A stretch of 64,000 bases of DNA from Streptomyces sp. NBC_01476 (GCF_036227265.1 NZ_CP109446.1:186001-250000); one strand, 5' to 3'. Shown: positions 9,036 through 19,393, counted from the first letter of the stretch. A program made the numbers and translations. Notes: a model not told the origin generated them from the letters alone.

Positions 9036-10001
9036 ATGATGTCAACGACCAGCACCCTGGCGGCCGTTCGCACCCCGCAGCCGGCCGCCGCCCCCGCCCG
9101 GCGGCGCGGGCGCCGCCGCCGCGGCGGCCTCGACTCACCCCATCTGCTCTGGCTGACGGTCCCGTCCCTGGTGTGGTTCGCCGTCTTCTCGGTGGGTCCG
9201 CTCATCGCGATGTTCGTCATCGCGACCCTCCGGTGGAAGGGGCTGCTGTACGACCCGAGGTACGTCGGCACGGAGAACATCCGGCATGTCTTCGCCGATC
9301 CGGTGTTCCGCGACGCCGTGCGCAACAGCCTGGTGCAGGTGGTCGTCGTGATCCCGGTGATGATCCCGCTGGCGTTCATGCTCGGCTACCACCTGAGCAC
9401 CAGGCCCCGCGGTTACCGCGTGCTGTCGGTGCTCTACTTCTCCCCCGGCCTCATCTCCATATCCATCACCGGAATGATCTTCTACGGGATGCTGTCGCCC
9501 GACGGCGGCGCCAACGGCCTGCTGCACCTGGCCGGCCTCGACTCGCTGATCACCCCGTGGCTGGCCGACCCGGGTACCGCGCTGCCGAGCCTGATGGCCA
9601 TCGACCTGTGGCGCGGCATCGGCTGGACCGCGGTGCTCTTCTCGGCCCGCCTGGCCAGTCTGCCGGCCGAGGTGATCGAGGCGGCCCGGATCGACGGCGC
9701 CGGGCGCCTGCGCATCATGTGGCAGATCGCCTTCCCGATGGTCAGGAGTTACGTCCGCACCCTCACCATGCTCCAGTTCCTGTGGACGCTGTTCACCTCG
9801 GCCGCCCTGATCCTGCTGCTCACCAAGGGCGGACCCGGCACCTCCTCCACGACGCTGTCGTACCTGGTCTACGAGAAGGCGTTCTCGCAGAGCGACCTCG
9901 GCTACAGCCAGGTGGTCGGCGTGGTGCTGCTCCTGCTCGGCGTCGCCGGAATGCTGCTGATCCACTTCCTGCTGCGCAGCCCCCTGGAGAAGACCCGATG
10001 A
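9036..10001 (+). CDS. Sugar ABC transporter permease (MalF-type)
   Basis: 321 residues with an Arg-rich cytoplasmic N-terminus ([10 protein letters not shown]) and about six membrane helices beginning [20 protein letters not shown]. The cytoplasmic EAA loop that docks the ATPase is clear: [25 protein letters not shown] precedes two consecutive ATGs. The stop codon overlaps the start of the next permease (ATGA), showing translational coupling. With the partner permease it forms the membrane channel for the lipoprotein-bound sugar. Confidence 0.93.
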   Translation: MMSTTSTLAAVRTPQPAAAPARRRGRRRRGGLDSPHLLWLTVPSLVWFAVFSVGPLIAMFVIATLRWKGLLYDPRYVGTENIRHVFADPVFRDAVRNSLVQVVVVIPVMIPLAFMLGYHLSTRPRGYRVLSVLYFSPGLISISITGMIFYGMLSPDGGANGLLHLAGLDSLITPWLADPGTALPSLMAIDLWRGIGWTAVLFSARLASLPAEVIEAARIDGAGRLRIMWQIAFPMVRSYVRTLTMLQFLWTLFTSAALILLLTKGGPGTSSTTLSYLVYEKAFSQSDLGYSQVVGVVLLLLGVAGMLLIHFLLRSPLEKTR

Positions 10002-10873
10002 CCGCCCCGCACCCCACCCGACTGCGCCGCCTCCCACCCGTACGCCGCCGCCGGCGCCGCGCCGGCGGACCGGTCGCCACCGGTCTGTCGTGGCTGTACG
10101 CCCTGCTGCTCGCGGCGCCGCTGTACTACCTGGCGGTCAGCGCGTTCAAGACCAACATCGAGATCTTCACCCGGCCGTTCGCGCTGCCCGAGCACTGGCT
10201 GTGGAAGAACTTCCGCACCGCCTGGCAGACCGCCGACCTGGGCCGGGCACTGCTCAACTCCGTGCTCATCTCCGCCGTCGCCATCGTGCTGACCCTGGGC
10301 CTCGCGCTGCCGGCCGCCTTCGCGCTGGCGCGCCAGGACAACCGGCTCGCCCGGGCGGTCACCGGTACGTTCTCCGCCGGTTTCCTCATACCGCCGTTCG
10401 CGGCACTGATCCCCACGGTCGTCCTGGCGATCAAGATGGACCTCTTCTACACGCGCGAGTTCCAGATGCTCTTCCTGCCGGCCGGCGCGCTGCCGCTGTC
10501 GGTGCTCCTGCTCACCCAGTTCATGCGCACGGTGCCGCCGGAGCTGGTGGAGTCGGCCGCTCTCGACGGCGCCGGCAACTTGCGCCTGCTCGCAAGCGTG
10601 TTCATCCCCATCGCCATGCCCGGCGTCATCAGCGTGGCGATCCTCCAACTGCTCACCTTCTGGAACGAGTACCTGTTCTCGCTCACCATCACCGGCACCG
10701 CACCGGACATCCGCACGGCGCAGGTCGCCCTCCCCACGCTGATCTCCGACGCGACCGACTTCGGAGTGCTCACCGCCGGCACCGTGCTGAGCCTGCTGCC
10801 GGTGTACGTCGCCTACTCACTCGCCAGCCGCCGTATGCAGGAAGCTCTCACCGCAGGGGCAGTCAAAGGATGA
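9998..10873 (+). CDS. Sugar ABC transporter permease (MalG-type)
   Basis: 291 residues. A basic N-terminus is followed by about six membrane helices and an EAA loop, [20 protein letters not shown], near residue 190. The start overlaps the stop of the first permease and the stop overlaps the start of the beta-mannosidase, both as ATGA, so the three genes are cotranslated. MalG-type permeases pair one-to-one with the MalF-type protein in carbohydrate uptake (CUT1) importers. Confidence 0.93.
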   Translation: MTAPHPTRLRRLPPVRRRRRRAGGPVATGLSWLYALLLAAPLYYLAVSAFKTNIEIFTRPFALPEHWLWKNFRTAWQTADLGRALLNSVLISAVAIVLTLGLALPAAFALARQDNRLARAVTGTFSAGFLIPPFAALIPTVVLAIKMDLFYTREFQMLFLPAGALPLSVLLLTQFMRTVPPELVESAALDGAGNLRLLASVFIPIAMPGVISVAILQLLTFWNEYLFSLTITGTAPDIRTAQVALPTLISDATDFGVLTAGTVLSLLPVYVAYSLASRRMQEALTAGAVKG

Positions 10874-13428
10874 CACTCACCACGCAGACCACCACCCGCA
10901 CCGCCGCCCGGCTCGACCTCGGCGGGGAATGGGAACTCAGCTGGGCGGGCGGCCCGCCGGAGGTGCCCGGGGCCGTACGCACCGCGACCGTCCCCGCGAC
11001 CGTGCCCGGCGAAGTGCACACGGCTCTGCTCGCCGCGGGCCTGCTCGCCGATCCCGACGTCGGCCTCGGCGAGCGGGCACAGTCCTGGGTCGGCCACTCG
11101 CAGTGGGTCTACCGCCGCCACGTCAGGTGGTCACCGAAGCCGGGCACCCGGACCGATCTTGTCGCCGACGGCCTCGACACCGTCGCCGAGGTCCACGTCA
11201 ACGGGCGCCGCGTCGGAACCGCACACGACCAGCACCTGGCATACCGGTGGCGGGTGGACGACGCCCTGCGGCCGGGTGACAACGTCATCGAGGTGCGCTT
11301 CGCCTCGGCCTGGGAGGCCGCCCGCGCCCACGAACGCGCGCACGGCCCGCTGCCCAGCCCGTACGACGAGCCCTACCCGCACATCCGCAAGGCCGCGGCG
11401 AACTTCGGCTGGGACTGGGGGCCGCACTACGTCACGGCGGGCATCTGGCGCGGCATCCGGCTGGAGTCCTACCTCGGCCGGATCGAGCACGTCCGGCCGC
11501 TGGTCCGCCTCGCCGACGACCACAGCGCCGCCCGGATCACCGTCCACGTACCCGTCGACGCCCCGGCAGGCGCCGAGATCCGGCTGGAGCTGACCGACCC
11601 GGACGGCCGGTCCGCCGGGTCGGCGGCCGGCCCGGTCACCGGCGACGAGGCGGTGACCGAGCTGACCGTCGCCGACCCCGCCCTGTGGTGGCCGACCGGT
11701 CTGGGCGCACAGCCCCGCTACGGGCTGCGGGTGGAACTCGTCCACGCGGGCGTCGTCCTCGACGCAGCGGCCGTCCGCCTCGGCCTGCGCAGCACGGCCC
11801 TCGACGAGTCCCCGGACGCGCTGGGCACCCGCTGGGCCCTCGTCGTCAACGGGCGGACGGTACGGGTACGCGGCTACAACTGGATACCCGACGACACCTT
11901 CGCCGGCCGCGTGACACCCGAACGCGTCGCCGGACGCATCGACCAGGCCGTCGCCGGGAACGCCAACCTGCTGCGGGTCTGGGGCGGCGGCCACTTCGCC
12001 ACCGAGGAGTTCCTTGACGCCTGCGACGAGCGCGGCGTCCTGGTCTGGCACGACTTCCTCTTCGCCTGCGCCGCCTACAGCGAGGACGACGAGACGGCCG
12101 CACTCGTCACCAGGGAAGCCGAGCAGGCCGTCGCCCGGATGGCGTCCCACCCGAGCCTCGTCCTGTGGTGCGGCGGGAACGAAACGGTCCTCGGCCGCCA
12201 CCACTGGGGATGGGCCGACCAGCTCGGCACGCGCGGCTGGGGCGCGGCCTACTACCTGGACGTGCTGCCCGGCGTTCTCGCCCGCCTCGACCCCACCCGC
12301 CCCTACCTGCCGAACTCGCCGTGGTCCGGCACCCTCGACCGCGACCCGGTGGCCGACTCCCACGGCCCGAGCCACCTGTGGACGCCCTGGAACGACGCCG
12401 ACTACGCGCACTACCGCGACCACGACCCGGCGTTCGTCGCGGAGATGGGCTGGTGCGGCCCCGCCGCCTGGACCACCCTCGAACGCGTCCTCGACGGTGA
12501 GGAACCCGGCCCCGGCTCGGCTCTCACCCGCCACCACCTCCGCGCGATCGACGGCATGCACAAGCTCACCCGCGGCCTCCAGCCGCACGTGCCCACACCC
12601 GGGGACGGCGCCGACTGGCACTTCGCGACCCAGGTGGTCCAGGCCAGGGCGGTCTCGGCGGGCACCGAGTGGCTGCGGTCCCGGGAGCGCTGCGCCGGGG
12701 TCGTCGTCTGGCAGCTCAACGACTGCTGGCCCGCCATCAGCTGGTCGGCCGTCGACAGCTCCGGCATCGAGAAACCCCTCTGGTACGCCCTGCGCCGGGC
12801 GTTCGCCCCGCGACTGGCCACCCTCCAGCCGGTCCAGCCGGGACCCACCCACGACCCCACCGGTGACCAGGGCCTCGTCCTGGCACTCGTCAACGACTCC
12901 GCCACCGACTGGCACCCCGACGTCCGCATCCGGCGGGTCGGTCTCGACGGCCGGGAACACGCGGGGACCCGGCTCCGGCCGAGGTGCCGGGCCGGCGGCC
13001 TGGAGAAGTTCGCCCTCGACCCCGCGGTCGCTCTGCCCGCCGACCCGCACGCCGAACTGCTGGTCGCCGACATCGACGGGGTCAGGACCACTTGGACGTA
13101 CCGTCCCGACCGTGAACTGACCCCCGCACGGCCCGAACGCCAGGTCGCCCTCACCATGGCCGACGGAGAACTGCGGGTGACGGTCACCGCCGTGACGGTG
13201 CTGCGCGACCTGTGCGTCTTCGCCGACCGGCTCGCCGCCCCGCTCGGTGTCGCCCCAAGCGAACTGACCGTGGACGCGGCCCTCGTCACGCTCCTTCCGG
13301 GTGAGTCCCACACCTTCCGTATCACCCGGCGCGACGGCCACCCGCTCCCGGCGGGCGCGCCCACTGCCCTGTCCGGCACCGGGCTGCTCGACCTGGCGGT
13401 CCGGTCGATCGAGGACATCACCGGCTGA
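10870..13428 (+). CDS. GH2 beta-mannosidase
   Basis: 852 residues, full length for the family, with no signal peptide, so it acts on imported oligosaccharides in the cytoplasm. Domains are a sugar-binding jelly roll (about 15-190, with [17 protein letters not shown] characteristic of beta-mannosidases), an Ig-like domain (about 200-310), a TIM barrel (about 315-640) and C-terminal beta domains. The general acid/base is the Glu of WCGGNE and the nucleophile the Glu of AEMGW. It releases beta-linked mannose from the non-reducing end. It is coupled to the transporter by an ATGA overlap, which defines the operon as a beta-mannoside uptake and hydrolysis unit. Confidence 0.94.
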   Translation: MTLTTQTTTRTAARLDLGGEWELSWAGGPPEVPGAVRTATVPATVPGEVHTALLAAGLLADPDVGLGERAQSWVGHSQWVYRRHVRWSPKPGTRTDLVADGLDTVAEVHVNGRRVGTAHDQHLAYRWRVDDALRPGDNVIEVRFASAWEAARAHERAHGPLPSPYDEPYPHIRKAAANFGWDWGPHYVTAGIWRGIRLESYLGRIEHVRPLVRLADDHSAARITVHVPVDAPAGAEIRLELTDPDGRSAGSAAGPVTGDEAVTELTVADPALWWPTGLGAQPRYGLRVELVHAGVVLDAAAVRLGLRSTALDESPDALGTRWALVVNGRTVRVRGYNWIPDDTFAGRVTPERVAGRIDQAVAGNANLLRVWGGGHFATEEFLDACDERGVLVWHDFLFACAAYSEDDETAALVTREAEQAVARMASHPSLVLWCGGNETVLGRHHWGWADQLGTRGWGAAYYLDVLPGVLARLDPTRPYLPNSPWSGTLDRDPVADSHGPSHLWTPWNDADYAHYRDHDPAFVAEMGWCGPAAWTTLERVLDGEEPGPGSALTRHHLRAIDGMHKLTRGLQPHVPTPGDGADWHFATQVVQARAVSAGTEWLRSRERCAGVVVWQLNDCWPAISWSAVDSSGIEKPLWYALRRAFAPRLATLQPVQPGPTHDPTGDQGLVLALVNDSATDWHPDVRIRRVGLDGREHAGTRLRPRCRAGGLEKFALDPAVALPADPHAELLVADIDGVRTTWTYRPDRELTPARPERQVALTMADGELRVTVTAVTVLRDLCVFADRLAAPLGVAPSELTVDAALVTLLPGESHTFRITRRDGHPLPAGAPTALSGTGLLDLAVRSIEDITG

Positions 13429-13548
13429 CGGGTTCCGCGGGCGGGTTTCTCGGGCGGGTTTCTCGGGGCGCGGTTCACCGGGTGCGGTGCGCCGGGTGGG
13501 GAGGGACGATGGCGCTGAGGCGGGGCGATGCCGGGAGGTGGCGTGGTC

Positions 13549-14064
13549 ATGAGTGATCCGGTGGTGATCGCGGCGGGACAGGGCCGCCTGTTCCGCGGAC
13601 CGACGGGCGCCCCGATGGCGGTGAAGATCGACGGCACGATGACGGACGACGCGTACTCGCTGATCGAGTACGAGCACGCGCCGGGCGCCCCCGGACCGCC
13701 GGCGCACGTCCATCAGCACCATGAGGAGGCGTTCCGCGTGCTGGAGGGCGAGCTGACCCTCGATGTGGACGGACGCACGCTGACCCTCGGCCCGGGCGAG
13801 TACGCGATGGTCCCGCGCGGGGCCGCGCACCGCCCCTACAACAGGGGCCGTGTCCCGGTCCGGTTCCTTTTCGTCACCTCGCCGGCCATGGACGGGTTCT
13901 TCGCGGAGATGGCCGAGCTGAACTCCGCGACGGGAGGCGCCCCGTCCGTGCGGGCGCTGGCGGAGCTGGGGGCGCGCTGGGACTGCGCCTTCGTCGATGT
14001 TCCCGGCGGAGGCGAAGGCGCCATCCGGATCGCCAACGAGACCCCGCCCGCCTCCTCCGCGTGA
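13549..14064 (+). CDS. Cupin-domain protein
   Basis: 171 residues with a single conserved cupin barrel. The metal-binding first motif is PPAHVHQHHEEAFRVLEGEL and the second motif contains PRGAAHRPYN. The length and N-terminal extension resemble small cupin dioxygenase-like or sensor proteins; the substrate cannot be inferred. GGAGGT lies 9 nt before the ATG; an in-frame GTG two codons earlier would be too close to that site. It follows the beta-mannosidase after 120 bases without an obvious terminator and may or may not belong to that transcript. Confidence 0.85.
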   Translation: MSDPVVIAAGQGRLFRGPTGAPMAVKIDGTMTDDAYSLIEYEHAPGAPGPPAHVHQHHEEAFRVLEGELTLDVDGRTLTLGPGEYAMVPRGAAHRPYNRGRVPVRFLFVTSPAMDGFFAEMAELNSATGGAPSVRALAELGARWDCAFVDVPGGGEGAIRIANETPPASSA

Positions 14065-14260
14065 TGCGGCGGGGCGCGCGGGCCGCTGCTGGGCACCGAG
14101 AGGCGCGACCGGGGCGGTCCGTCCGGATCGCCGCCGGCTGCCGCAGCAGGCCGTCGGCCGAGGCAACCCCCCGGCGGTGTGCGGCGGTCCTACCGTGTGT
14201 CGCGTTCAGAGGTCCGGCCTCTGCCGACGCGTACCAGTGACCGACGCGAAAGGCGCTTCC

Positions 14261-14518
14261 ATGGAGTTCGACCCCGGCCTCTGCCTGGACGTTCCGGACG
14301 GCTTCGACGACAGTGACGCGGATGCGCAGGTGCACCCCGTGGCCAGGAAGTTCTTCGCCGCCACGACTGCCGCGGGGGCCTTCGAGAAGGCGGGTGCGTG
14401 GGTGGCGGAGAACAAGGTCTTCCTGCTCGACGTCTCCTGGGACTTCCTGCACGACGAAGACAGGCCCTACCTGCTGAGCATCTATTTCACGTTCGAGCTC
14501 GAAGGTGCGGGCGGCTGA
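14261..14518 (+). CDS. Small acidic protein of unknown function
   Basis: 85 residues, with GAAAGG 8 nt before the ATG. The N-terminus is strongly acidic (LDVPDGFDDSDADAQ) and the middle is amphipathic with several aromatic residues (LLDVSWDFLHDED, YLLSIYFTFEL). No signal peptide, membrane segment or cysteine motif is visible. It stands alone between the cupin and the TetR gene. Codon third positions fit the neighbourhood, so it is probably real. I do not recognise the family. Confidence 0.6.
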   Translation: MEFDPGLCLDVPDGFDDSDADAQVHPVARKFFAATTAAGAFEKAGAWVAENKVFLLDVSWDFLHDEDRPYLLSIYFTFELEGAGG

Positions 14519-14739
14519 CAGCCGCCTGGTTCCGTTCGGACCGGCGGCTCGCCGGCCAGGAGGGCGGGCCGCGATGCCCGCCCCCCTGGCCGTGACGGCC
14601 GGTTCACGCGTGCCACGCCTGGGCGCCGGAACACCGTGCGCCGGTGCCCGCCCCTTCCCCTCCTCCTCGCACGTGAGGCGCGCCCCGCTGGCACCCCCCG
14701 GGCACCCGCGGGCAGCCACTTCCTATGGGCCGTAGTGAT

Positions 14740-14769
14740 TTGCCTAAAGATATTAGGCATGTGCATAAT
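14740..14769 (+). promoter_or_regulatory. Promoter with TetR-type operator TGCCTAA-N5-TTAGGCA
   Basis: A perfect 7-5-7 inverted repeat (14741-14759) lies immediately upstream of the TetR gene. TTGCCT (14740-14745) and CATAAT (14764-14769) form a plausible -35/-10 pair with an 18-base spacer that contains the repeat, so binding would block RNA polymerase. This is the usual layout of TetR autoregulation. Confidence 0.65.
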
Positions 14770-14795
14770 CGCATCAGGCAGCCGGGAGGATGGCG

Positions 14796-15365
14796 ATGGT
14801 GCGCGCGGGACTGACCACGGAACGCCTGGTCCGGGCGGGTGCGGAGCTGGCCGACGAGGTCGGGTTCGATCAGGTCACCGTCTCGGAACTCGCCAGACGG
14901 TTCGACGTGAAGGTCGCCAGTCTCTACTCGCACGTGCGGAACTCCCAGGACCTCAGGACCCGGATCGCCCTGCTCGCCCTGGAGGAACTCGCCGACCGGG
15001 GCGCCGCCGCGCTGGCCGGGCGGGCCGGCAAGGACGCCTTGGCCGCGCTGGCGGACGTCTACCGCGACTACGCCCATCAGCATCCCGGCCGCTATGCCGC
15101 CGCCCAGCTCAGGCTCGATCCGCAGACGGCGGCCGCCGGTGCCGGCGGACGGCACGCACAGATGACGCGGGCCGTCCTGCGCGGCTACGACCTCACCGAG
15201 CCGGACCAGACCCATGCGGTCCGCCTGCTCGGGAGCGTCTTCCACGGCTACGTCAGCCTGGAGATGGGAGGAGGGTTCAGCCACAGCGCCCCCGACACCC
15301 AGGACACCTGGGAACGGATCATCGACGCCCTCGACGCCCTGCTGCGGAACTGGCCCGCGCCCTGA
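14796..15365 (+). CDS. TetR/AcrR-family transcriptional regulator
   Basis: 189 residues. The N-terminal helix-turn-helix (about 8-55) contains LADEVGFDQVTVSELARRFDVKVASLYSHV, split here as the usual TetR helices 1-4, and the C-terminal half has the WHG-type ligand-binding features (GYVSLEMGGGFSH). The second ATG is preferred because GGAGG lies 6 nt before it, whereas the first ATG (14790) overlaps that site. A 19-bp palindrome lies in the promoter. It is followed after 91 bases by an SGNH esterase on the same strand, a likely target or operon partner. Confidence 0.92.
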   Translation: MVRAGLTTERLVRAGAELADEVGFDQVTVSELARRFDVKVASLYSHVRNSQDLRTRIALLALEELADRGAAALAGRAGKDALAALADVYRDYAHQHPGRYAAAQLRLDPQTAAAGAGGRHAQMTRAVLRGYDLTEPDQTHAVRLLGSVFHGYVSLEMGGGFSHSAPDTQDTWERIIDALDALLRNWPAP

Positions 15366-15456
15366 GCGGAGCCCGCGCCGGCCGTACGCCCCCCGGACGC
15401 CGGTGACGTACGGGCACGACCGAACCACCCGCCCCTACCATCCGACAGGTTGAGCG

Positions 15457-16668
15457 ATGCCCACCGGAAACGACTGGATCACCACGCCCATCACCGCGGC
15501 GCTGCTGCGCGGCGCCCTGGAGGTGGAGCACACCGAGCGCGGCATCCTGCCGCACCGGCTGCCCGCCGGGGCCCGCGCCCAGTGCCCCGACCCGCAACTG
15601 GCCATGGCCGAGGGCCAGCCGTCCGGCGTACGCCTCGCCTTCCGCACCACGGCGACCGCCGTCGAACTGGACACGCTGCCCACCAAACGCGTCTACGCGG
15701 GGCTCCCGCCCCGCCCGGACGGCGTCTACGACCTGCTCGTCGACGGCCGGCTGACCGCTCAGGGGAGCGTGACGGAGGGTGACACCCTGACCATCGACAT
15801 GTCCACCGGAACCGCCGAGCAGAAGCCCGGGCAGCCGGGCACCCTCCGCTTCACCGGACTGCCCGGCGGCACCAAGGACATCGAGATCTGGCTGCCGCAC
15901 AACGAGACCACCGCGCTGGTCGCGCTGCGCACCGACGCCGCTGTCGAGCCGCTGCCGGACCGCGGTCGCAGGGTGTGGCTGCACCACGGCAGCTCGATCA
16001 GCCACGGCTCCGACGCCGTCAGTCCCACCACGATCTGGCCCGCCCTGGCCGCCTCCGGCGGCGGTGTGGAGCTGATCAATCTGGGCCTGGGCGGCAGCGC
16101 CCTGCTCGACCCGTTCACCGCTCGCACCATACGTGACACGCCAGCCGACCTGATCAGCGTCAAACTCGGCATCAATCTGGTCAACCTCGACCTGATGCGG
16201 CTGCGCGGGTTCGGCCCGGCGGTGCACGGCTTCCTCGACATCATCCGTGAAGGCCACCCGACCGCACCGCTGCTGGTCGTCTCGCCGATCCTGTGCCCCA
16301 TCCACGAGGACACCCCCGGCCCCAGCGCCTTCGACCTCGACGCGCTCGGCTCCGGTGAGCTGCGGTTCCAGGCCACCGGCGATCCGGCGGAACACGCGAG
16401 CGGGAAGCTGACCCTGCGGATCATCCGCGGGGAGCTGGAGCGGATCGTGGCGCAGCGCGCGGCCGAGGACCCGCACCTGCACTACCTCGACGGGCGCGAA
16501 CTCTACGGCGAGGCGGACTTCGCCGAGCTGCCCCTGCCCGACGCCCTCCATCCGGACGCCGCCGCCCACCGCCGCATCGGCGAACGCTTCGCCGAACGGG
16601 CCTTCACCGCGGGCGGCGCGTTCTCGGACCGGCGGACCGGCACGGCGGCCGGGCGAGACGTACGCTGA
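15457..16668 (+). CDS. SGNH/GDSL-family esterase
   Basis: 403 residues with no signal peptide. An N-terminal beta-rich domain (about 1-165) precedes an SGNH hydrolase domain (about 170-385). SGNH blocks are visible: Ser in HHGSSISHG, Gly in NLGLGGSA, Asn in KLGINLVN, and the Asp/His pair in LPDALHPD. This is the arrangement of GDSL-like lipases/acylhydrolases with a carbohydrate-binding-like N-terminal domain. It probably deacylates a sugar or small ester in the cytoplasm; the substrate is unknown. It lies downstream of, and may be controlled by, the TetR regulator. Confidence 0.85.
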   Translation: MPTGNDWITTPITAALLRGALEVEHTERGILPHRLPAGARAQCPDPQLAMAEGQPSGVRLAFRTTATAVELDTLPTKRVYAGLPPRPDGVYDLLVDGRLTAQGSVTEGDTLTIDMSTGTAEQKPGQPGTLRFTGLPGGTKDIEIWLPHNETTALVALRTDAAVEPLPDRGRRVWLHHGSSISHGSDAVSPTTIWPALAASGGGVELINLGLGGSALLDPFTARTIRDTPADLISVKLGINLVNLDLMRLRGFGPAVHGFLDIIREGHPTAPLLVVSPILCPIHEDTPGPSAFDLDALGSGELRFQATGDPAEHASGKLTLRIIRGELERIVAQRAAEDPHLHYLDGRELYGEADFAELPLPDALHPDAAAHRRIGERFAERAFTAGGAFSDRRTGTAAGRDVR

Positions 16669-16733
16669 ACCACGGGCCGGGCCGCCGCGCCACCACCCGG
16701 CCGGTTGCGGCCGCACGCATCGAGGAGACCGTC

Positions 16734-17369
16734 GTGAGGCTCGTCGTGTTCGGGGCGAACGGCAGGACCGGGCGGGAGATCGTCACGCAGGCCCTTGCCG
16801 CGGGGCACGAGGTGACCGCGTTCGTACGCGACCCGGGCAAGGCACCTGGTCCCCGCCCCGGACTGCGGGTGCTGGCCGGTGAGGTGACGTCCGACCAGGC
16901 CGCGGTGCGCGGGGCCGTCGACGGGCAGGAAGCGGTGCTGACGGCGTTCGGCAGCCCGACCACCTGGCACGGGGTGGTCTCCCCGACCCTCACCGTCCAG
17001 GCGGTACCGCTGATCGTGCGGGCCATGCGGGACGCGGGGGTGAGCCGGATCGTCCACCTGTCAGCGCACGGCGTCGGTGACACCGCCGCGCAGGCCCCGG
17101 CGGTGTACTGGGCGGTGTACAAAGCCCTCGGACGGATGTTCGCCGACAAGGACGCGGGTGAGCGCATCCTCCGTGACAGCGGCCTGGACTGGACGTTCGT
17201 CTACCCGGTGATGCTCGTCAACGGCCCCCGCACCGGCACGTACCGCGTCGGCGAGGAACTGCGGCTGGGCCGCGTGCCCCGCATCTCCCGTGCCGACGTC
17301 GCCGACTTCATGCTCCGCGAAACCACCCAGCGGGCCTACCTCCGCACAACCGTGCAACTCGCCCGCTGA
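16734..17369 (+). CDS. NmrA-like NAD(P)-dependent oxidoreductase (atypical SDR)
   Basis: 211 residues, GTG start with GAGGA 7 nt upstream. The Rossmann motif at the N-terminus is VVFGANGRTGREIV, followed by the second-strand FVRDP, typical of atypical SDRs that bind NADP(H) but often lack the Tyr-Lys catalytic pair. The segments RIVHLSAHGVGD and LDWTFVYPVML also match this group. Members act as flavin/biliverdin reductases or redox sensors. It stands alone, 65 bases after the esterase. Confidence 0.85.
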   Translation: MRLVVFGANGRTGREIVTQALAAGHEVTAFVRDPGKAPGPRPGLRVLAGEVTSDQAAVRGAVDGQEAVLTAFGSPTTWHGVVSPTLTVQAVPLIVRAMRDAGVSRIVHLSAHGVGDTAAQAPAVYWAVYKALGRMFADKDAGERILRDSGLDWTFVYPVMLVNGPRTGTYRVGEELRLGRVPRISRADVADFMLRETTQRAYLRTTVQLAR

Positions 17370-17558
17370 CCGCACCGGCGCGGCGGCGGGTGGTGGCGCG
17401 GCGCACGATGAGGTCCGCGCCGTCGACGTACTGGTCCTTTGCACCGACCGGGAACGGCCCGGGGGTGGCGGTGTGCACGCCCCGTCGCGGACGGCAGACC
17501 CTCGCTGCTCAGCCGTCCGCTCCGGCGCATCCCGCCGCACCCCCGGGCCGGTTCGCCG

Positions 17559-18881
17559 TCAGGAGCCGACGAGTGCTCTCCAGGTGTTGGGACCGACGAC
17601 ACCGTCGACGGCGAGACCGTGGCCCGACTGGAACGACCGCACCGCCGTGTTCGTAGCTGCCCCGAACACACCGTCCACGGTCAACGCCGAGCCGTGCGCG
17701 TTGAGTTCGTGCTGCACGGCCGAGACCGCGGGGCCGCTGCTGCCCTGCTGCACGGTGACGACGAGCGCGCCCCAGGTGGCGGGGCCGACGACACCGTCGA
17801 CGGCGAGACCGTGGCCCGACTGGAACGACCGTACCGCCGTGTTGGTCGCCGGCCCGAAGTCGCCGTCCACGGTCAGCGCGGAACCGTGCGCGTTGAGCAG
17901 GTACTGCACGGCGCGGACCGCCTCACCGGTCTGACCCTGGCTCACTGTGGGCCACCCGGCCGACGGCGGCGGAGGAGGCGGAGTGCCCCCGGTGCCGCCG
18001 GCGAACGCCTGGAGAGCGGCGGCGGTGCCGTTGAAGGCGTCCTGGTCGCCGGGGAAGGTGCCGGAATCGGCGTACTGCCAGATGGTCTGCGCCGACCAGC
18101 CGGCCGGCAGGGGTGTGACGCTGCCGGTGTAGTTGGCGAGCCACAGCGGATTGGTGCCGCCGAAGGAGGAGTTGTTGCCGGTGCAGCTGGTCCACCAGTC
18201 GGTGGTGGTGTAGATCGTGGGGTAACGCCCGGTCCTGGCGTGCACCTCGTCGCTGAAACTCCTGATCCAGGTGACCATCGCGCTCTGGCTGAGCCCGTAG
18301 CAGGTGGCACCGTACGGGTTGTACTCGATGTCGAGGGCGGGCGGCAGCGTGATCCCGTCGGCCGACCAGCCGCCGCCGTGGGAGACGAAGTAGTCGGCCT
18401 GGGCGGCGCCGGTGGAGTTGTTCGGGAGTGCGAAGTGGTAGGCGCCGCGGATCAGGCCGACACCGGCCGCGCCGGTGTACTGCCCGCTGAAGGACGGGCT
18501 GGTGTAGTCGGTTCCCTCGGTCGCCTTCACGTAGGCGAAGGTGGCGCCGGCCGACCGGACCGATGCCCAGTTGACCGTCCCCTGCCAGCCGCTGACGTCG
18601 AGTCCCGGCAGGCCGCCGACGGCCGCGGGGGTCGCGGCAGGGGCCGCCGCGGGCGCGGACCGCGCCCCGGCCGCACGGAGCCTGTGCAGGCCGGCCCCGG
18701 CGTAGTCCTGCTCGGGATGTGTCACCGCTGTGGGGTGCGGTGTCACGGCTGTTCCCGCCGCGGCGGCTCCGGGGCCGGCCGCCAGCAGCAGAAGCGTTCC
18801 GGTGAGCAGCGCGGTCACGGCGGCGAGCGGTCCGCGGGCCGTGACCGCGCGGAGCCGCGGGATTCTGGTGGTGTCGGGCAT
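17559..18881 (-). CDS. Secreted GH25 lysozyme with two peptidoglycan-binding domains
   Basis: 440 residues. A Sec signal peptide (about 1-42), a low-complexity Ala/Pro linker, a GH25 muramidase domain (about 90-285) and two PG_binding_1 repeats (about 300-365 and 370-440). Catalytic features are GLDVSGWQG (first Asp) and LDIEYNP (Asp and Glu of the DxE motif); PPPPPP separates catalytic and binding parts. It cleaves the N-acetylmuramic acid linkage of peptidoglycan outside the cell. AAGGA lies 7 nt before the ATG. It is transcribed divergently from the GH71/99-like gene. The two binding domains are nearly identical at the DNA level, showing a recent internal duplication. Confidence 0.93.
   Translation of the reverse strand: MPDTTRIPRLRAVTARGPLAAVTALLTGTLLLLAAGPGAAAAGTAVTPHPTAVTHPEQDYAGAGLHRLRAAGARSAPAAAPAATPAAVGGLPGLDVSGWQGTVNWASVRSAGATFAYVKATEGTDYTSPSFSGQYTGAAGVGLIRGAYHFALPNNSTGAAQADYFVSHGGGWSADGITLPPALDIEYNPYGATCYGLSQSAMVTWIRSFSDEVHARTGRYPTIYTTTDWWTSCTGNNSSFGGTNPLWLANYTGSVTPLPAGWSAQTIWQYADSGTFPGDQDAFNGTAAALQAFAGGTGGTPPPPPPSAGWPTVSQGQTGEAVRAVQYLLNAHGSALTVDGDFGPATNTAVRSFQSGHGLAVDGVVGPATWGALVVTVQQGSSGPAVSAVQHELNAHGSALTVDGVFGAATNTAVRSFQSGHGLAVDGVVGPNTWRALVGS
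17593..17639 (-). repeat. 47-base exact repeat in GH25 cell-wall-binding domains, copy 1
   Basis: Identical over 47 bases to 17785-17831, a 192-base period that equals one PG_binding_1 repeat of 64 codons. The similarity continues with mismatches on both sides. Confidence 0.9.
17785..17831 (-). repeat. 47-base exact repeat in GH25 cell-wall-binding domains, copy 2
   Basis: Partner of 17593-17639. Such identity at synonymous positions points to recent duplication or gene conversion, and makes the domain number likely to vary between strains. Confidence 0.9.
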
Positions 18882-19393
18882 GGAAGTGTCCTTACGCCGT
18901 CAGATTGATCGGAGCATGACACCACGGATGTTACGCGCGTAGCTTTGCGGGACGGAAGGGCTCGCGTCGGGCGCCGCGGCTCGAACCGTCGCCCTGGCGC
19001 GCGGAGTTGGAGCACTCCCGGCTGTACCCCCCGCCGTGTCCCCGGCCGGCCACCCGGCCGTTCACCCGGCCGTTTCTCCCCGGAAGGGTCGGCGGGTCCG
19101 TCCGGAACCGACTATTCCGGAGCAACGGGCGCAACCACCCCGCTCGCCTTGACGGAACGCGGGCCCCGGGACTTGAATCCGATCACCACCGACCACCGCT
19201 TCGGACCTGCACGGAAATGCGGCCGGCACGGTTCGGACGACGGCTCTTCACCCGTCCCGGCGCGCACTCAACGACGAGTCAAGCGGCCCCGGACAGGCGG
19301 TGAGTCGGCCTTCACCGCAGCGGAACCCCCACCTTCAGTCCGCCGTCGCGCCCGTTCACCGGTACCGCGCACCTCCCCCCACGGAGCCACCCC
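18882..19393. other. Divergent intergenic region between lysozyme and GH71/99-like gene
   Basis: 512 bases without a convincing gene on either strand. It must carry the promoters of both flanking exported enzymes. A short tandem of CACCCGGCCGTT lies at about 19051-19074. I saw no tRNA, no clear riboswitch and no good -35/-10 pair. The lysozyme side (18900-18950) is the least GC-rich part and the likeliest promoter location. Confidence 0.5.

Noticed and set aside
11131..14166. 1,011-residue minus-strand frame
   Set aside because: Antisense shadow of the beta-mannosidase and cupin genes; composition is not protein-like.
19051..19074. Tandem CACCCGGCCGTT as a possible PhoP site
   Set aside because: The period is 12 bases instead of 11 and the units do not match the PHO-box consensus well.
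18882..19140. Riboswitch upstream of the GH25 lysozyme
   Set aside because: Some Streptomyces wall hydrolases carry c-di-AMP riboswitches, but I could not find the conserved core here.
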